From: Chondrosia reniformis
Taxonomy: Eukaryota > Porifera > Demospongiae > Chondrillida > Chondrillidae
Direction of reading: 5' to 3'
Assembly (NCBI GenBank): GCA_947172415.1
Contig: OX359197.1
Coordinates: 7,441,673 to 7,505,672, forward strand
DNA: 64,000 bases
The translations under genes were made by a program, and so were the position numbers. Under the pieces are notes generated by a model, which made no database searches, was not told the origin of the DNA, and saw only the letters and a program-made list of their open reading frames with translations. Shown one piece after another: positions 35,006 through 48,603 of this stretch (positions within the stretch are counted from its first letter, which is position 1; each line of letters begins with the position of its first letter).

Positions 35006-38000
35006 TGTAACCCTATCAAATGGACACATATGAAGCTGTGACTTTATGTCAGCATTCACAGACACCTATGGAGTATGCCCAAAGAGTTTTTGAAATTTTG
35101 ATGCAACTTAAAATTTGTCCTATCTCTTACCATACATTAACTTTGTATACCAGAATGTAATGTACATTGAGGGCTGTAACTCTATCAAATGGACACATAT
35201 GAAGCTGTGACTTTGTGTCAGCATTCACAGACACCTATGTAGTATGTTCAATGTGTTTTTGAAATTTTGATGCAACTTAAAATTTGTCCTATCTCTTACC
35301 ATACATTAACTTTGTATACCAGAATGTAATGTACATTGAGGGCTGTAACTCTATCAAATGGACACATATGAAGCTGTGACTTAGTGTCAGCATTCACAGA
35401 CACCTATGGAGTATGCCCAAAGAGTTTTTAAAATTTTGATGCAATTAAAAATTTGCCTTATCTCTCACCATACATTAACTTTGTATATATACCAGAATGT
35501 AATGTACATTGAGGGCTGTAACTCTATCAAATGGACACATATGAAGCTGTGACTTTGTGTCAGCATTCACAGACACCTATGGAGTATGCCCAAAGAGTTT
35601 TTAAAATTTTGATGCAATTAAAAATTTGCCTTATCTCTCACCATACGTACATTAACTTTGTATATATACCAGAATGTAATGTACATTGAGGGCTGTAACT
35701 CTATCAAATGGACACATATGAAGCTGTAACTTTGTGTCAGCGTTCACAGACACCTATGGAGTATGCCCAAAGAGTTTTTAAAATTTTGATGCAATTTAAA
35801 ATTTGCCCTATCTCTCACCATACATTAACTTTGTATATATACCAGAATGTAATGTACATTGAGGGCTGTAACTCTATCAAATGGACACATATGAAGCTGT
35901 GACTTTGTGTCAGCATTCACAGACACCTATGGAGTATGTTCAATGTGTTTTTGAAATTTTGATGCAACTTAAAATTTGCCTTATCTCTTACCATACATTA
36001 ACTTTGTATACCAGAATGAAAATGTACTTTGAGGGCTGTAACTCTATCAAATGGACACATATGAAGCTGTGACTTTTTGTCAGCATTCAGACACACCTAT
36101 GGAGTATGCCCAAAGAGTTTTTAAAATTTTGATGCAATTTAAAATTTGCCCTATCTCTTACCATACATTAACTTTGTATTCAAGAATTTAATGTACATTG
36201 AGGGCTGTAACTCTATCAAATTTATAGATATGAAGCTGTGACTTTGTGTCAGCATTCACAGACACCTATGGAGTATGCCCAAAGAGTTTTTGAAATTTTG
36301 ATGCAATTTAAAATTTGCCCTATCTCTCACCATACATTAACTTTGTATACCAGAATGTAATTTACATTGAGGGCTGTAACTCTATCAAATGGACACATAT
36401 GAAGCTGTGACTTTGTGTAAGCATTCACAGACACCTATGGAGTATGCCCAAAGAGTTTTTAAAATTTTGATGCAATTTAAAATTTGCCTTATCTCTCACC
36501 ATACATTAACTTTGTATACAAGAATTTAATGTACATTGAGGGCTGTAACTCTATCAAATTTATAGATATGAAGCTGTGACTTTGTGTCAGCATTCACAGT
36601 CACCTATGGAGTATGTTCAATGTGTTTTTGAAATTTTGATGCAACTTAAAATTTGCCCTATCTCTCACAATACATTAACTTTGTATACAAGAATTTAATG
36701 TACATTGAGGGCTGTAACTCTATCAAATGGACACATATGAAGCTGTGACTTTGTGTCAGCATTCACAGACACCTATGGAGTATGCCCAAAGAGTTTTTGA
36801 AATTTTGATGCAATTTAAAATTTGCCCTATCTCTCACCATACATTAACTTTGTATACCAGAATGTAATTTACATTGAGGGCTGTAACTCTATCAAATGGA
36901 CACATATGAAGCTGTGACTTTGTGTAAGCATTCACAGACACCTATGGAGTATGCCCAAAGAGTTTTTAAAATTTTGATGCAATTTAAAATTTGCCTTATC
37001 TCTCACCATACATTAACTTTGTATACAAGAATTTAATGTACATTGAGGGCTGTAACTCTATCAAATTTATAGATATGAAGCTGTGACTTTGTGTCAGCAT
37101 TCACAGTCACCTATGGAGTATGTTCAATGTGTTTTTGAAATTTTGATGCAACTTAAAATTTGCCCTATCTCTCACAATACATTAACTTTGTATACAAGAA
37201 TTTAATGTACATTGAGGGCTGTAACTCTATCAAATGGACACATATGAAGCTGTGACTTTGTGTCAGCATTCACAGACACCTATGGAGTATGCCCAAAGAG
37301 TTTTTGAAATTTTGATGCAATTTAAAATTTGCCCTATCTCTTACCATACATTAACTTTGTATACAAGAATGAAATTTACATTGAGGGCTGTAACTCTATC
37401 AAATGGATACATATGAAGCTGTGACTTTGTGTCAGCATTCACAGACACCTATGGAGTATGCCCAAAGAGTTTTTGAAATTTTGATGCAACTTAAAATTTG
37501 TCCTATCTCTTACCATACATTAACTTTGTATACCAGAATGTATATGTACTTTGAGGGCTGTAACTCTATCAAATGGACACATATGAAGCTGTGACTTTGT
37601 GTCAGCATTCAGACACACCTATGGAGTATGCCCAAAGAGTTTTTAAAATTTTGATGCAATTTAAAATTTGCCCTATCTCGTACCATACATTAACTTTGTA
37701 TACAAGAATTTAATGTACATTGAGGGCTGTAACTCTATCAAATGGACACATATGAAGCTGTGACTTTGTGTCAGCATTCACAGACACCTATGGAGTATGT
37801 TCAATGTGTTTTTGAAATTTTGATGCAACTTAAAATTTGCCCTATCTCTCACAATACATTAACTTTGTATACAAGAATTTAATGTACATTGAGGGCTGTA
37901 ACTCTATCAAATGGACACATATGAAGCTGTGACTTTGTGTCAGCATTCACAGACACCTATGGAGTATGCCCAAAGAGTTTTTGAAATTTTGATGCAATTT

Positions 38001-41000
38001 AAAATTTGCCCTATCTCTTACCATACATTAACTTTGTATACAAGAATGAAATTTACATTGAGGGCTGTAACTCTATCAAATGGATACATATGAAGCTGTG
38101 ACTTTGTGTCAGCATTCACAGACACCTATGGAGTATGCCCAAAGAGTTTTTGAAATTTTGATGCAACTTAAAATTTGTCCTATCTCTTACCATACATTAA
38201 CTTTGTATACCAGAATGTATATGTACTTTGAGGGCTGTAACTCTATCAAATGGACACATATGAAGCTGTGACTTTGTGTCAGCATTCAGACACACCTATG
38301 GAGTATGCCCAAAGAGTTTTTAAAATTTTGATGCAATTTAAAATTTGCCCTATCTCGTACCATACATTAACTTTGTATACAAGAATTTAATGTACATTGA
38401 GGGCTGTAACTCTATCAAATGGACACATATGAAGCTGTGACTTTGTGTCAGCATTCACAGACACCTATGGAGTATGTTCAATGTGTTTTTGAAATTTTGA
38501 TGCAACTTAAAATTTGCCCTATCTCTCACAATACATTAACTTTGTATACAAGAATTTAATGTACATTGAGGGCTGTAACTCTATCAAATGGACACATATG
38601 AAGCTGTGACTTTGTGTCAGCATTCACAGACACCTATGGAGTATGCCCAAAGAGTTTTTGAAATTTTGATGCAATTTAAAATTTGCCCTATCTCTCACAT
38701 TACATTAACTTTGTATATATACCAGAATGTAATGTACATTGAGGGCTGTGACTCTATCAAATGGACACATATGAAGCTGTGACTTTGTGTCAGCATTCAC
38801 AGACACCTATGGAGTATGCCGAAAGAGTTTTTGAAATTTTGATACAACTTAAAAGTTGCCTTATCTCTCACATTACATTAACTTTGTATATATACCAGAA
38901 TGTAATGTACATTGAGGGCTGTGACTCTATCAAATGGAGAGATATGAAGCTGTGACTTTGTGTCAGCATTCACAGACACCTATGGAGTATGTTCAATGTA
39001 TTTTTGAAATTTTGATGCAATTTAAAATTTGCCCTATCTCTCACCATACATTAACTTTGTATACCAGAATGTAATTTACATTGAGGGCTGTAACTCTATC
39101 AAATGGACACATATGAAGCTGTGACTTTGTGTAAGCATTCACAGACACCTATGGAGTATGCCCAAAGAGTTTTTAAAATTTTGATGCAATTTAAAATTTG
39201 CCTTATCTCTCACCATACATTAACTTTGTATACAAGAATTTAATGTACATTGAGGGCTGTAACTCTATCAAATTTATAGATATGAAGCTGTGACTTTGTG
39301 TCAGCATTCACAGTCACCTATGGAGTATGTTCAATGTGTTTTTGAAATTTTGATGCAACTTAAAATTTGCCCTATCTCTCACAATACATTAACTTTGTAT
39401 ACAAGAATTTAATGTACATTGAGGGCTGTAACTCTATCAAATGGACACATATGAAGCTGTGACTTTGTGTCAGCATTCACAGACACCTATGGAGTATGCC
39501 CAAAGAGTTTTTGAAATTTTGATGCAATTTAAAATTTGCCCTATCTCTCACCATACATTAACTTTGTATACCAGAATGTAATTTACATTGAGGGCTGTAA
39601 CTCTATCAAATGGACACATATGAAGCTGTGACTTTGTGTAAGCATTCACAGACACCTATGGAGTATGCCCAAAGAGTTTTTAAAATTTTGATGCAATTTA
39701 AAATTTGCCTTATCTCTCACCATACATTAACTTTGTATACAAGAATTTAATGTACATTGAGGGCTGTAACTCTATCAAATTTATAGATATGAAGCTGTGA
39801 CTTTGTGTCAGCATTCACAGTCACCTATGGAGTATGTTCAATGTGTTTTTGAAATTTTGATGCAACTTAAAATTTGCCCTATCTCTCACAATACATTAAC
39901 TTTGTATACAAGAATTTAATGTACATTGAGGGCTGTAACTCTATCAAATGGACACATATGAAGCTGTGACTTTGTGTCAGCATTCACAGACACCTATGGA
40001 GTATGCCCAAAGAGTTTTTGAAATTTTGATGCAATTTAAAATTTGCCCTATCTCTTACCATACATTAACTTTGTATACAAGAATGAAATTTACATTGAGG
40101 GCTGTAACTCTATCAAATGGATACATATGAAGCTGTGACTTTGTGTCAGCATTCACAGACACCTATGGAGTATGCCCAAAGAGTTTTTGAAATTTTGATG
40201 CAACTTAAAATTTGTCCTATCTCTTACCATACATTAACTTTGTATACCAGAATGTATATGTACTTTGAGGGCTGTAACTCTATCAAATGGACACATATGA
40301 AGCTGTGACTTTGTGTCAGCATTCAGACACACCTATGGAGTATGCCCAAAGAGTTTTTAAAATTTTGATGCAATTTAAAATTTGCCCTATCTCGTACCAT
40401 ACATTAACTTTGTATACAAGAATTTAATGTACATTGAGGGCTGTAACTCTATCAAATGGACACATATGAAGCTGTGACTTTGTGTCAGCATTCACAGACA
40501 CCTATGGAGTATGTTCAATGTGTTTTTGAAATTTTGATGCAACTTAAAATTTGCCCTATCTCTCACAATACATTAACTTTGTATACAAGAATTTAATGTA
40601 CATTGAGGGCTGTAACTCTATCAAATGGACACATATGAAGCTGTGACTTTGTGTCAGCATTCACAGACACCTATGGAGTATGCCCAAAGAGTTTTTGAAA
40701 TTTTGATGCAATTTAAAATTTGCCCTATCTCTTACCATACATTAACTTTGTATACAAGAATGAAATTTACATTGAGGGCTGTAACTCTATCAAATGGATA
40801 CATATGAAGCTGTGACTTTGTGTCAGCATTCACAGACACCTATGGAGTATGCCCAAAGAGTTTTTGAAATTTTGATGCAACTTAAAATTTGTCCTATCTC
40901 TTACCATACATTAACTTTGTATACCAGAATGTATATGTACTTTGAGGGCTGTAACTCTATCAAATGGACACATATGAAGCTGTGACTTTGTGTCAGCATT

Positions 41001-42324
41001 CAGACACACCTATGGAGTATGCCCAAAGAGTTTTTAAAATTTTGATGCAATTTAAAATTTGCCCTATCTCGTACCATACATTAACTTTGTATACAAGAAT
41101 TTAATGTACATTGAGGGCTGTAACTCTATCAAATGGACACATATGAAGCTGTGACTTTGTGTCAGCATTCACAGACACCTATGGAGTATGTTCAATGTGT
41201 TTTTGAAATTTTGATGCAACTTAAAATTTGCCCTATCTCTCACAATACATTAACTTTGTATACAAGAATTTAATGTACATTGAGGGCTGTAACTCTATCA
41301 AATGGACACATATGAAGCTGTGACTTTGTGTCAGCATTCACAGACACCTATGGAGTATGCCCAAAGAGTTTTTGAAATTTTGATGCAATTTAAAATTTGC
41401 CCTATCTCTCACATTACATTAACTTTGTATATATACCAGAATGTAATGTACATTGAGGGCTGTGACTCTATCAAATGGACACATATGAAGCTGTGACTTT
41501 GTGTCAGCATTCACAGACACCTATGGAGTATGCCGAAAGAGTTTTTGAAATTTTGATACAACTTAAAAGTTGCCTTATCTCTCACATTACATTAACTTTG
41601 TATATATACCAGAATGTAATGTACATTGAGGGCTGTGACTCTATCAAATGGAGAGATATGAAGCTGTGACTTTGTGTCAGCATTCACAGACACCTATGGA
41701 GTATGTTCAATGTATTTTTGAAATTTTGATGCAACTTAAAATTTTTCCTATCTCTAACAATTCATTAACTTTGTATACCAGAATGTAATTTACATTGAGG
41801 GCTGTAACTCTATCAAATGGACACATATGAAGCTGTGACTTTGTGTAAGCATTCACAGACACCTATGGAGTATGCCAAAAGAGTTTTTGAAATTTTAATG
41901 CAACTTAAAATTTGTCCTATCTCTTACCATACATTAACTTTGTATAACAGAATGTAAATGTACTTTGAGGGCTGTAACTCTATCAAATGGACACATATGA
42001 AGCTGTGACTTTGTGTCAGCATTCAGACACACCTATGGAGTATGCCCAAAGAGTTTTTAAAATTTTGATGCAATTTAAAATTTGTCCTATCTCTTACCAT
42101 ACATTAACTTTGTATACAAGAATTTAATGTACATTGAGGGCTGTAACTCTATCAAATTTATAGATATGAAGCTGTGACTTTGTGTCAGCATTCACAGACA
42201 CCTATGGAGTATGTTCAATGTGTTTTTGAAATTTTGATGCAATTTAAAATTTGCCCTATCTCTCACCATACATTAACTTTGTATACCAGAATTTAATGTA
42301 CATTGAGGGCTGTCACTCTATCAA
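35006..42324 (+). repeat. Satellite array, forward orientation, about 43 monomers
   Basis: Head-to-tail 169-173 bp monomers with landmarks GAGGGCTGTAACTCTATCAA, CAGCATTCACAGACACCTAT, GGAGTATGCCCAAAGAG and CATTAACTTTGTATACCAGA. Two main variants alternate (GCCCAAAGAG or GTTCAATGTG). Secondary variants are GGACACATATG or TTTATAGATATG, and a TATATATACC form that is 4 bp longer. The consensus has essentially no CpG. Short frames such as MDTYEAVTLCQHSQ recur but end within each unit. Confidence 0.97.
36288..41715 (+). repeat. 2,714-bp higher-order tandem duplication within the array
   Basis: Landmarks at 37234, 37403, 38588 and 38761 recur at exactly +2,714 bp (39948, 40117, 41302 and 41475), equal to sixteen monomers. 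Copy 1 is about 36,288-39,001 and copy 2 about 39,002-41,715, almost identical. Inside each, a 677 bp (4-monomer) unit repeats (37234 to 37911 to 38588). The match decays after about 41,720. Confidence 0.9.
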
Positions 42325-43638
42325 ACACTAACATATGAGAGTAATACTTGATGTCAGCATTCACAGGCATGTATGAAACATTTGCAAAACGTTTTTGAAG
42401 TTTATAATGTATGTTCATCTTTTCCCTCTCTCACACAATAGCTATTTACGTACGTATAGAAAGAATAATTTAAAACATTTTTGGAGCTAGTTTCCTTAAA
42501 AACATTATTTAACATATATCTAGAAATTAGAATTTATTTATATAAGCTAAAATTTAAGTTTGGAATTAGACTTAGAGTAATTCATACAGCCGGGTCAGTT
42601 GCAATATCAATCATAAACATTAATATCGTCAAGGCGATAAATATCGGACCTCGCACTATCTCCAGTTTTCTGTATCATGAAAAGTCGCTCTCCTCCCTCC
42701 ACCAAGACACATACAGGCTTTTACCCATTTGCCACAGTTTTGAGATGTATTGGAAATACTGCGTATGTGTGTAAAATTGCTTGGAACGATTTACTGATCT
42801 AGAATTAGAGTGGAATAAATTGACGATTTCTCGAAAATAATTGGGATCAGAAAAGTCGTTCTCCTCGGCCCATCAAGACACTTACAGGATTATTTCCGCT
42901 TTCCCCAGTTTTCAGATGAACCACAAATACTGCCTATGTCTTTAAACTTGCTTGGAACAGTTCACCGATCTGGAAATAACGAGAAATATATAAAAAAAGC
43001 CCCAACCACAACCGTTTTCTTTGGACAAAACTTCATATAAATAGAAGCGAAAAACCTTATATAGTAGGCCTACCTGGACACATCTCTATGGTGGTTGCGG
43101 TTCCCATAGAGGTTGGTAGCGCTTAGACTCTGAAGCTGTCTCCTAATCGGTTGGTGCCATAGAGACGTGCTCACCAATAATCCGGATTTCGGGGGGGTTC
43201 CACGTAATGTGGGATTGGCATCTGATATCTTAGGATTCATATGAGTCGGCCATATCGAGAAGAACTGGTTCTTCTCACGCAAGTGACACCCAAAGCTCAA
43301 CTCGGCAGAGCGTTACCACCGATCCCGGCCTATGAGCGTCGTGGATGGTAGCGTTCGGTATGGTCCAACTCTTTTTTTCTTTGGAGTTTCGTTGGCCGTC
43401 GATTGACGAAATTGCACTTTAACCAGATCCATATATTAAATATGGATAGATAGTGCTTCAATAACAATCAAGTGCTACACAGTGCATTTCCCAATGTATA
43501 ATAAAATTTAGAAAGTCTTCTAGATTTTCGGATATAGTATCGAATTTTATCGTTAAATACACCTTCTAACGGTCGGCCATATATAATATTACGCAATTAT
43601 CTCTATATAGTACAAAATAGTATGTAAAACTATAGTTC
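42325..43638 (+). repeat. Spacer element copy A2 (complete, 1,314 bp)
   Basis: Complete copy in the same orientation as A1. The left edge (about 42,325-42,445) is a recognisable but degraded satellite monomer. The element then continues with unique AT-rich sequence, a diverged 171 bp direct duplication (about 42,671-43,000), TATATAA and a CpG-bearing core (about 43,070-43,400). The right end is TATAGTTCTGTAAC. No ATG-initiated frame of note. Confidence 0.93.
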
Positions 43639-46380
43639 TGTAACTCTATCAAATGGACACATATGAAGCTGTGACTTTATGTCAGCATTCACAGACACCT
43701 ATGGAGTATGCCCAAAGAGTTTTTGAAATTTTGATGCAACTTAAAATTTGTCCTATCTCTTACCATACATTAACTTTGTATACCAGAATGTAATGTACAT
43801 TGAGGGCTGTAACTCTATCAAATGGACACATATGAAGCTGTGACTTTGGGTCAGCATTCACAGACACCTATGGAGTATGTTCAATGTGTTTTTGAAATTT
43901 TGATGCAACTTAAAATTTGTCCTATCTCTTACAATACATTAACTTTGTATACCAGAATGTAATGTACATTGAGGGCTGTAACTCTATCAAATGGACACAT
44001 ATGAAGCTGTGACTTTGTGTCAACATTCACAGACACCTATGGAGTATGCCCAAAGAGTTTTTAAAATTTTGATGCAATTAAAAATTTGCCTTATCTCTCA
44101 CCATACATTAACTTTGTATATATACCAGAATGTAATGTACATCGAGGGCTGTGACTCTATCAAATGGACACATATGAAGCTGTGACTTTGTGTAAGCATT
44201 CACAGACACCTATGGAGTATGCCCAAAGAGTTTTTAAAATTTTGATGCAATTAAAAATTTGTCCTATCTCTTACCATACATTAACTTTGTATACCAGAAT
44301 GTAATGTACATTGAGGGCTGTAACTCTATCGAATGGACACATATGAAGCTGTGACTTTGTGTCAGCATTCACAGACACCTATGGAGTATGTTCAATGTGT
44401 TTTTGAAATTTTGATGCAACTTAAAATTTGCCCTATTTCTCACCATACATTAACTTTGTATACCAGAATTTAATTTACATTGAGGGCTGTAACTCTATCA
44501 AATGGACACATATGAAGCTGTGACTTTGTGTCAGCGTTCACAGTCACCTATGGAGTATGCCCAAAGAGTTTTTAAAATTTTGATGCAACTTAAAATTTGT
44601 CCTATCTCTTACCATACATTAACTTTGTATACCAGAATGTAAATGTACTTTGAGGGCTGTAACTCTATCAAATGGACACATATGAAGCTGTGACTTTGTG
44701 TCAGCATTCAGACACACCTATGGAGTATGCCCAAAGAGTTTTTAAAATTTTAATGCAATTTAAAATTTGCCCTATCTCTTACCATACATTAACTTTGTAT
44801 ACCAGAATTTAATGTACATTGAGGGCTGTAACTCTATCAAATTTATAGATATGAAGCTGTGACTTTGTGTAAGCATTCACAGACAGCTATGGAGTATGCC
44901 CAAAGAGTTTTTAAAATTTTGATGCAATTTAAAATTTGTCCTATCTCTTACCATACATTAACTTTGTATACCAGAATGTAATTTACATTGAGGGCTGTAA
45001 CTCTATCAAATGGACACATATGAAGCTGTGACTTTGTGTCAGCATTCACAGTCACCTATGGAGTATGTTCAATGTGTTTTTGAAATTTTGATGCAATTTA
45101 AAATTTGCCCTATCTCTTACCATACATTAACTTTGTATACCAGAATTTAATGTACATTGAGGGCTGTAACTCTATCAAATGGACACATATGAAGCTGTGA
45201 CTTTGTGTCAGCATTCACAGACACCTATGGAGTATGTTCAATGTGTTTTTGAAATTTTGATGCAACTTAAAATTTGTCCTATCTCTTACCATACATTAAC
45301 TTTGTATACCAGAATTTAAATGTACTTTGAGGGCTGTAACTCTATCAAATGGACACATATGAAGCTGTGACTTTGTGTCAGCATTCACAGACACCTATGG
45401 AGTATGTTCAATGTGTTTTTTAAATTTTGATGCAATTTAAAATTTGCCCTATCTCTTACCATACATTAACTTTGTATACCAGAATTTAATGTACATTGAG
45501 GGCTGTAACTCTATCAAATGGACACATATGAAGCTGTGACTTTGTGTCAGCATTCACAGACACCTATGGAGTATGTTCAATGTGTTTTTGAAATTTTGAT
45601 GCAACTTAAAATTTGTCCTATCTCTTACCATACATTAACTTTGTATACCAGAATGTAAATGTACTTTGAGGGCTGTAACTCTATCAAATGGACACATATG
45701 AAGCTGTGACTTTGTGTCAGCATTCACAGACACCTATGGAGTATGCCCAAAGAGTTTTTAAAATTTTGATGCAATTTAAAATTTGCCCTATCTCTTACCA
45801 TACATTAACTTTGTATACAAGAATTTAATGTACATTGAGGGCTGTAACTCTATCAAATTTATAGATATGAAGCTGTGACTTTGTGTCAGCATTCACAGTC
45901 ACCTATGGAGTATGTTCAATGTGTTTTTGAAATTTTGATGCAACTTAAAATTTGCCTTATCTCTCACCATACATTAACTTTGTATATATACCAGAATGTA
46001 ATTTACATCGAGGGCTGTGACTCTATCAAATGGACACATATGAAGCTGTGACTTTGTGTAAGCATTCACAGACACCTATGGAGTATGCCCAAAGAGTTTT
46101 TAAAATTTTAATGCAACTTAAAATTTGTCCTATCTCTTACCATACATTAACTTTGTATACAAGAATGTAATTTACATTGAGGGCTGTAACTCTATCAAAT
46201 GGACACATATGAAGCTGTGACTTTGTGTCAGCATTCACAGTCACCTATGGAGTATGTTCAATGTGTTTTTGAAATTTTGATGCAACTTAAAATTTGCCCT
46301 ATCTCTCACCATACATTAACTTTGTATACCAGAATGTAATGTACATTGATGGCTGTAACTCTATCAAATGGACACATATG
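43639..46380 (+). repeat. Satellite array, forward orientation, about 16 monomers
   Basis: Continuation of the forward array after A2. It is more heterogeneous than the left array, with mixed GCCCAAAGAG and GTTCAATGTG variants and fewer identical higher-order copies. It ends abruptly at the orientation switch. Confidence 0.96.
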
Positions 46381-46430
46381 TCTTATCTATAAATTTGAAA
46401 GAGTTACAGCCCTCAATGTAGATTACATTC
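46340..46430. other. Orientation-switch junction in the satellite
   Basis: Left of 46,380 the monomers read forward, ending GACACATATG. From 46,381 (TCTTATCTATAAATTTG) they read in reverse. The flanking arms (ATTGATGGCTGTAACTCTAT and GAGTTACAGCCCTCAATG) are inverted copies of the same monomer segment, making a palindrome with a short centre of about 30-40 bp. Confidence 0.93.
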
Positions 46431-47289
46431 TGGTATACAAAGTTAATGTATGGTAAGAGATAGGGCAAATTTTAAATTGCATCAAAATTTTAAAACCTCT
46501 TTGGGCATACTCCATAGATGTCTGTGAATGCTGACACAAAGTCAAAGCTTCATATGTGTCCATTCGATAGAGTCACAGCTTCATATATATGTGTCCATTT
46601 GATAGAGTTACAGCCCTCAATGTAAATTACATTCTGGTATACAAAGTTAATGTATGGTGAGAGATAGAGAAAATTTTAAGTTGCATCAAAATTTCAAAAA
46701 CACATTGAACATACTCCATAGGTGACTGTGAATGCTGACACAAAGTCACAGCTTCATATGTGTCCATTTGATAGAGTTACAGCCCTCAATGTAAATTACA
46801 TTCTGGTATACAAAGTTAATGTATGGTGAGAGATAGGACAAATTTTAAGTTGCATCAAAATTTCAAAAAAACTTGAACATACTCCATAGGTGACTGTGAA
46901 TTCTGACACAAAGTCACAGCTTCATATCTATAAATTTGATAGAGTTACAGCCCTCAATGTACATTACATTCTGGTATACAAAGTTAATGTATGGTAAGAG
47001 ATAGGACAAATTTTAAGTTGCATCAAAATTTTAAAAACTCTTTGGGCATACTCCATAGGTGTCTGTGAATGCTGACATAAAGTCACAGCTTCATATGTGT
47101 CCATTTGATAGAGTTACAGCCCTCAAAGTACATTTACATTCTGGTATACAAAGTTAATGTATGGTAAGAGATAGGACAAATTTTAAGTTGCATCAAAATT
47201 TCAAAAACTCTTTGGGCATACTCCATAGGTGTCTGTGAATGCTGACATAAAGTCACAGCTTCATATGTGTCCATTTGTTAGAGTTACAG
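46381..47289 (-). repeat. Satellite array, reverse orientation, about 5 monomers
   Basis: Short reverse array between the switch and spacer A3. It includes an internally rearranged monomer near 46,560-46,600 with a repeated GCTTCATAT...TGTGTCCATT. Confidence 0.95.
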
Positions 47290-48603
47290 AACTATAGTTT
47301 TACATACTATTTTGTACTATATAGAGATAATTGCGTAATATTATATATGGCCGACCGTTAGAAGGTGTATTTAACGATAAAATTCGATACTATATCCGAA
47401 AATCTAGAAGACTTTCTAAATTTTATTATACATTGGGAAATGCACCGTGTAGCACTTGATTGTTATTGAAGCACTATCTATCCATATTTAATATATGGAT
47501 CTGGTTAAAGTGCAATTTCGTCAATCGACGGCCAACGAAACTCCAAAGAAAAAAAGTTGGACCATACCGAACGCTACCATCCACGACGCTCATAGGCCGG
47601 GATCGGTGGTAACGCTCTGCCGAGTTGAGCTTTGGGTGTCACTTGCGTGAGAAGAACCAGTTCTTCTCGATATGGCCGACTCATATGAATCCTAAGATAT
47701 CAGATGCCAATCCCACATTACGTGGAACTCCCCCGAAATCCGGATTATTGGTGAGCACGTCTCTATGGCACCAACCGATTAGGAGACAGCTTCAGAGTCT
47801 AAGCGCTACCAACCTCTATGGGAACCGCAACCACCATAGAGATGTGTCCAGGTAGGCCTACTATATAAGGTTTTTCGCTTCTATTTATATGAAGTTTTGT
47901 CCAAAGAAAACGGTTGTGGTTGGGGCTTTTTTTATATATTTCTCGTTATTTCCAGATCGGTGAACTGTTCCAAGCAAGTTTAAAGACATAGGCAGTATTT
48001 GTGGTTCATCTGAAAACTGGGGAAAGCGGAAATAATCCTGTAAGTGTCTTGATGGGCCGAGGAGAACGACTTTTCTGATCCCAATTATTTTCGAGAAATC
48101 GTCAATTTATTCCACTCTAATTCTAGATCAGTAAATCGTTCCAAGCAATTTTACACACATACGCAGTATTTCCAATACATCTCAAAACTGTGGCAAATGG
48201 GTAAAAGCCTGTATGTGTCTTGGTGGAGGGAGGAGAGCGACTTTTCATGATACAGAAAACTGGAGATAGTGCGAGGTCCGATATTTATCGCCTTGACGAT
48301 ATTAATGTTTATGATTGATATTGCAACTGACCCGGCTATATGAATTACTCTAAGTCTAATTCCAAACTTAAATTTTAGCGTATATAAATAAATTCTAATT
48401 TCTAGATATATGTTAAATAATGTTTTTAAGGAAACTAGCTCCAAAAATGTTTTAAATTATTCTTTCTATACGTACGTAAATAGCTATTGTGAGAGAGAGG
48501 GAAAAGATGAACATACATTATAAACTTCAAAAACGTTTTGCAAATGTTTCATACATGCCTGTGAATGCTGACATGAAGTATTACTCTCATATGTTAGTGT
48601 TTG
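47290..48603 (-). repeat. Spacer element copy A3 (complete, reverse)
   Basis: Reverse-oriented complete copy of 1,314 bp. Private difference: GCACCGTGTAGC, where other copies have GCACTGTGTAGC. It shares GGAACTCCCCCG with A4 but GGAGATAG with A1/A2. An imperfect hairpin pairs CGTCTCTATGG (47,758-47,768) with CCATAGAGATG (47,834-47,844), and TATATAA lies at 47,862-47,868. Confidence 0.93.

Noticed and set aside
47625-47855. 76-codon and 97-codon frames conserved in all spacer copies
   Set aside because: Both start at TTG rather than ATG, and they are conserved only because the copies are almost identical throughout, including non-coding flanks.
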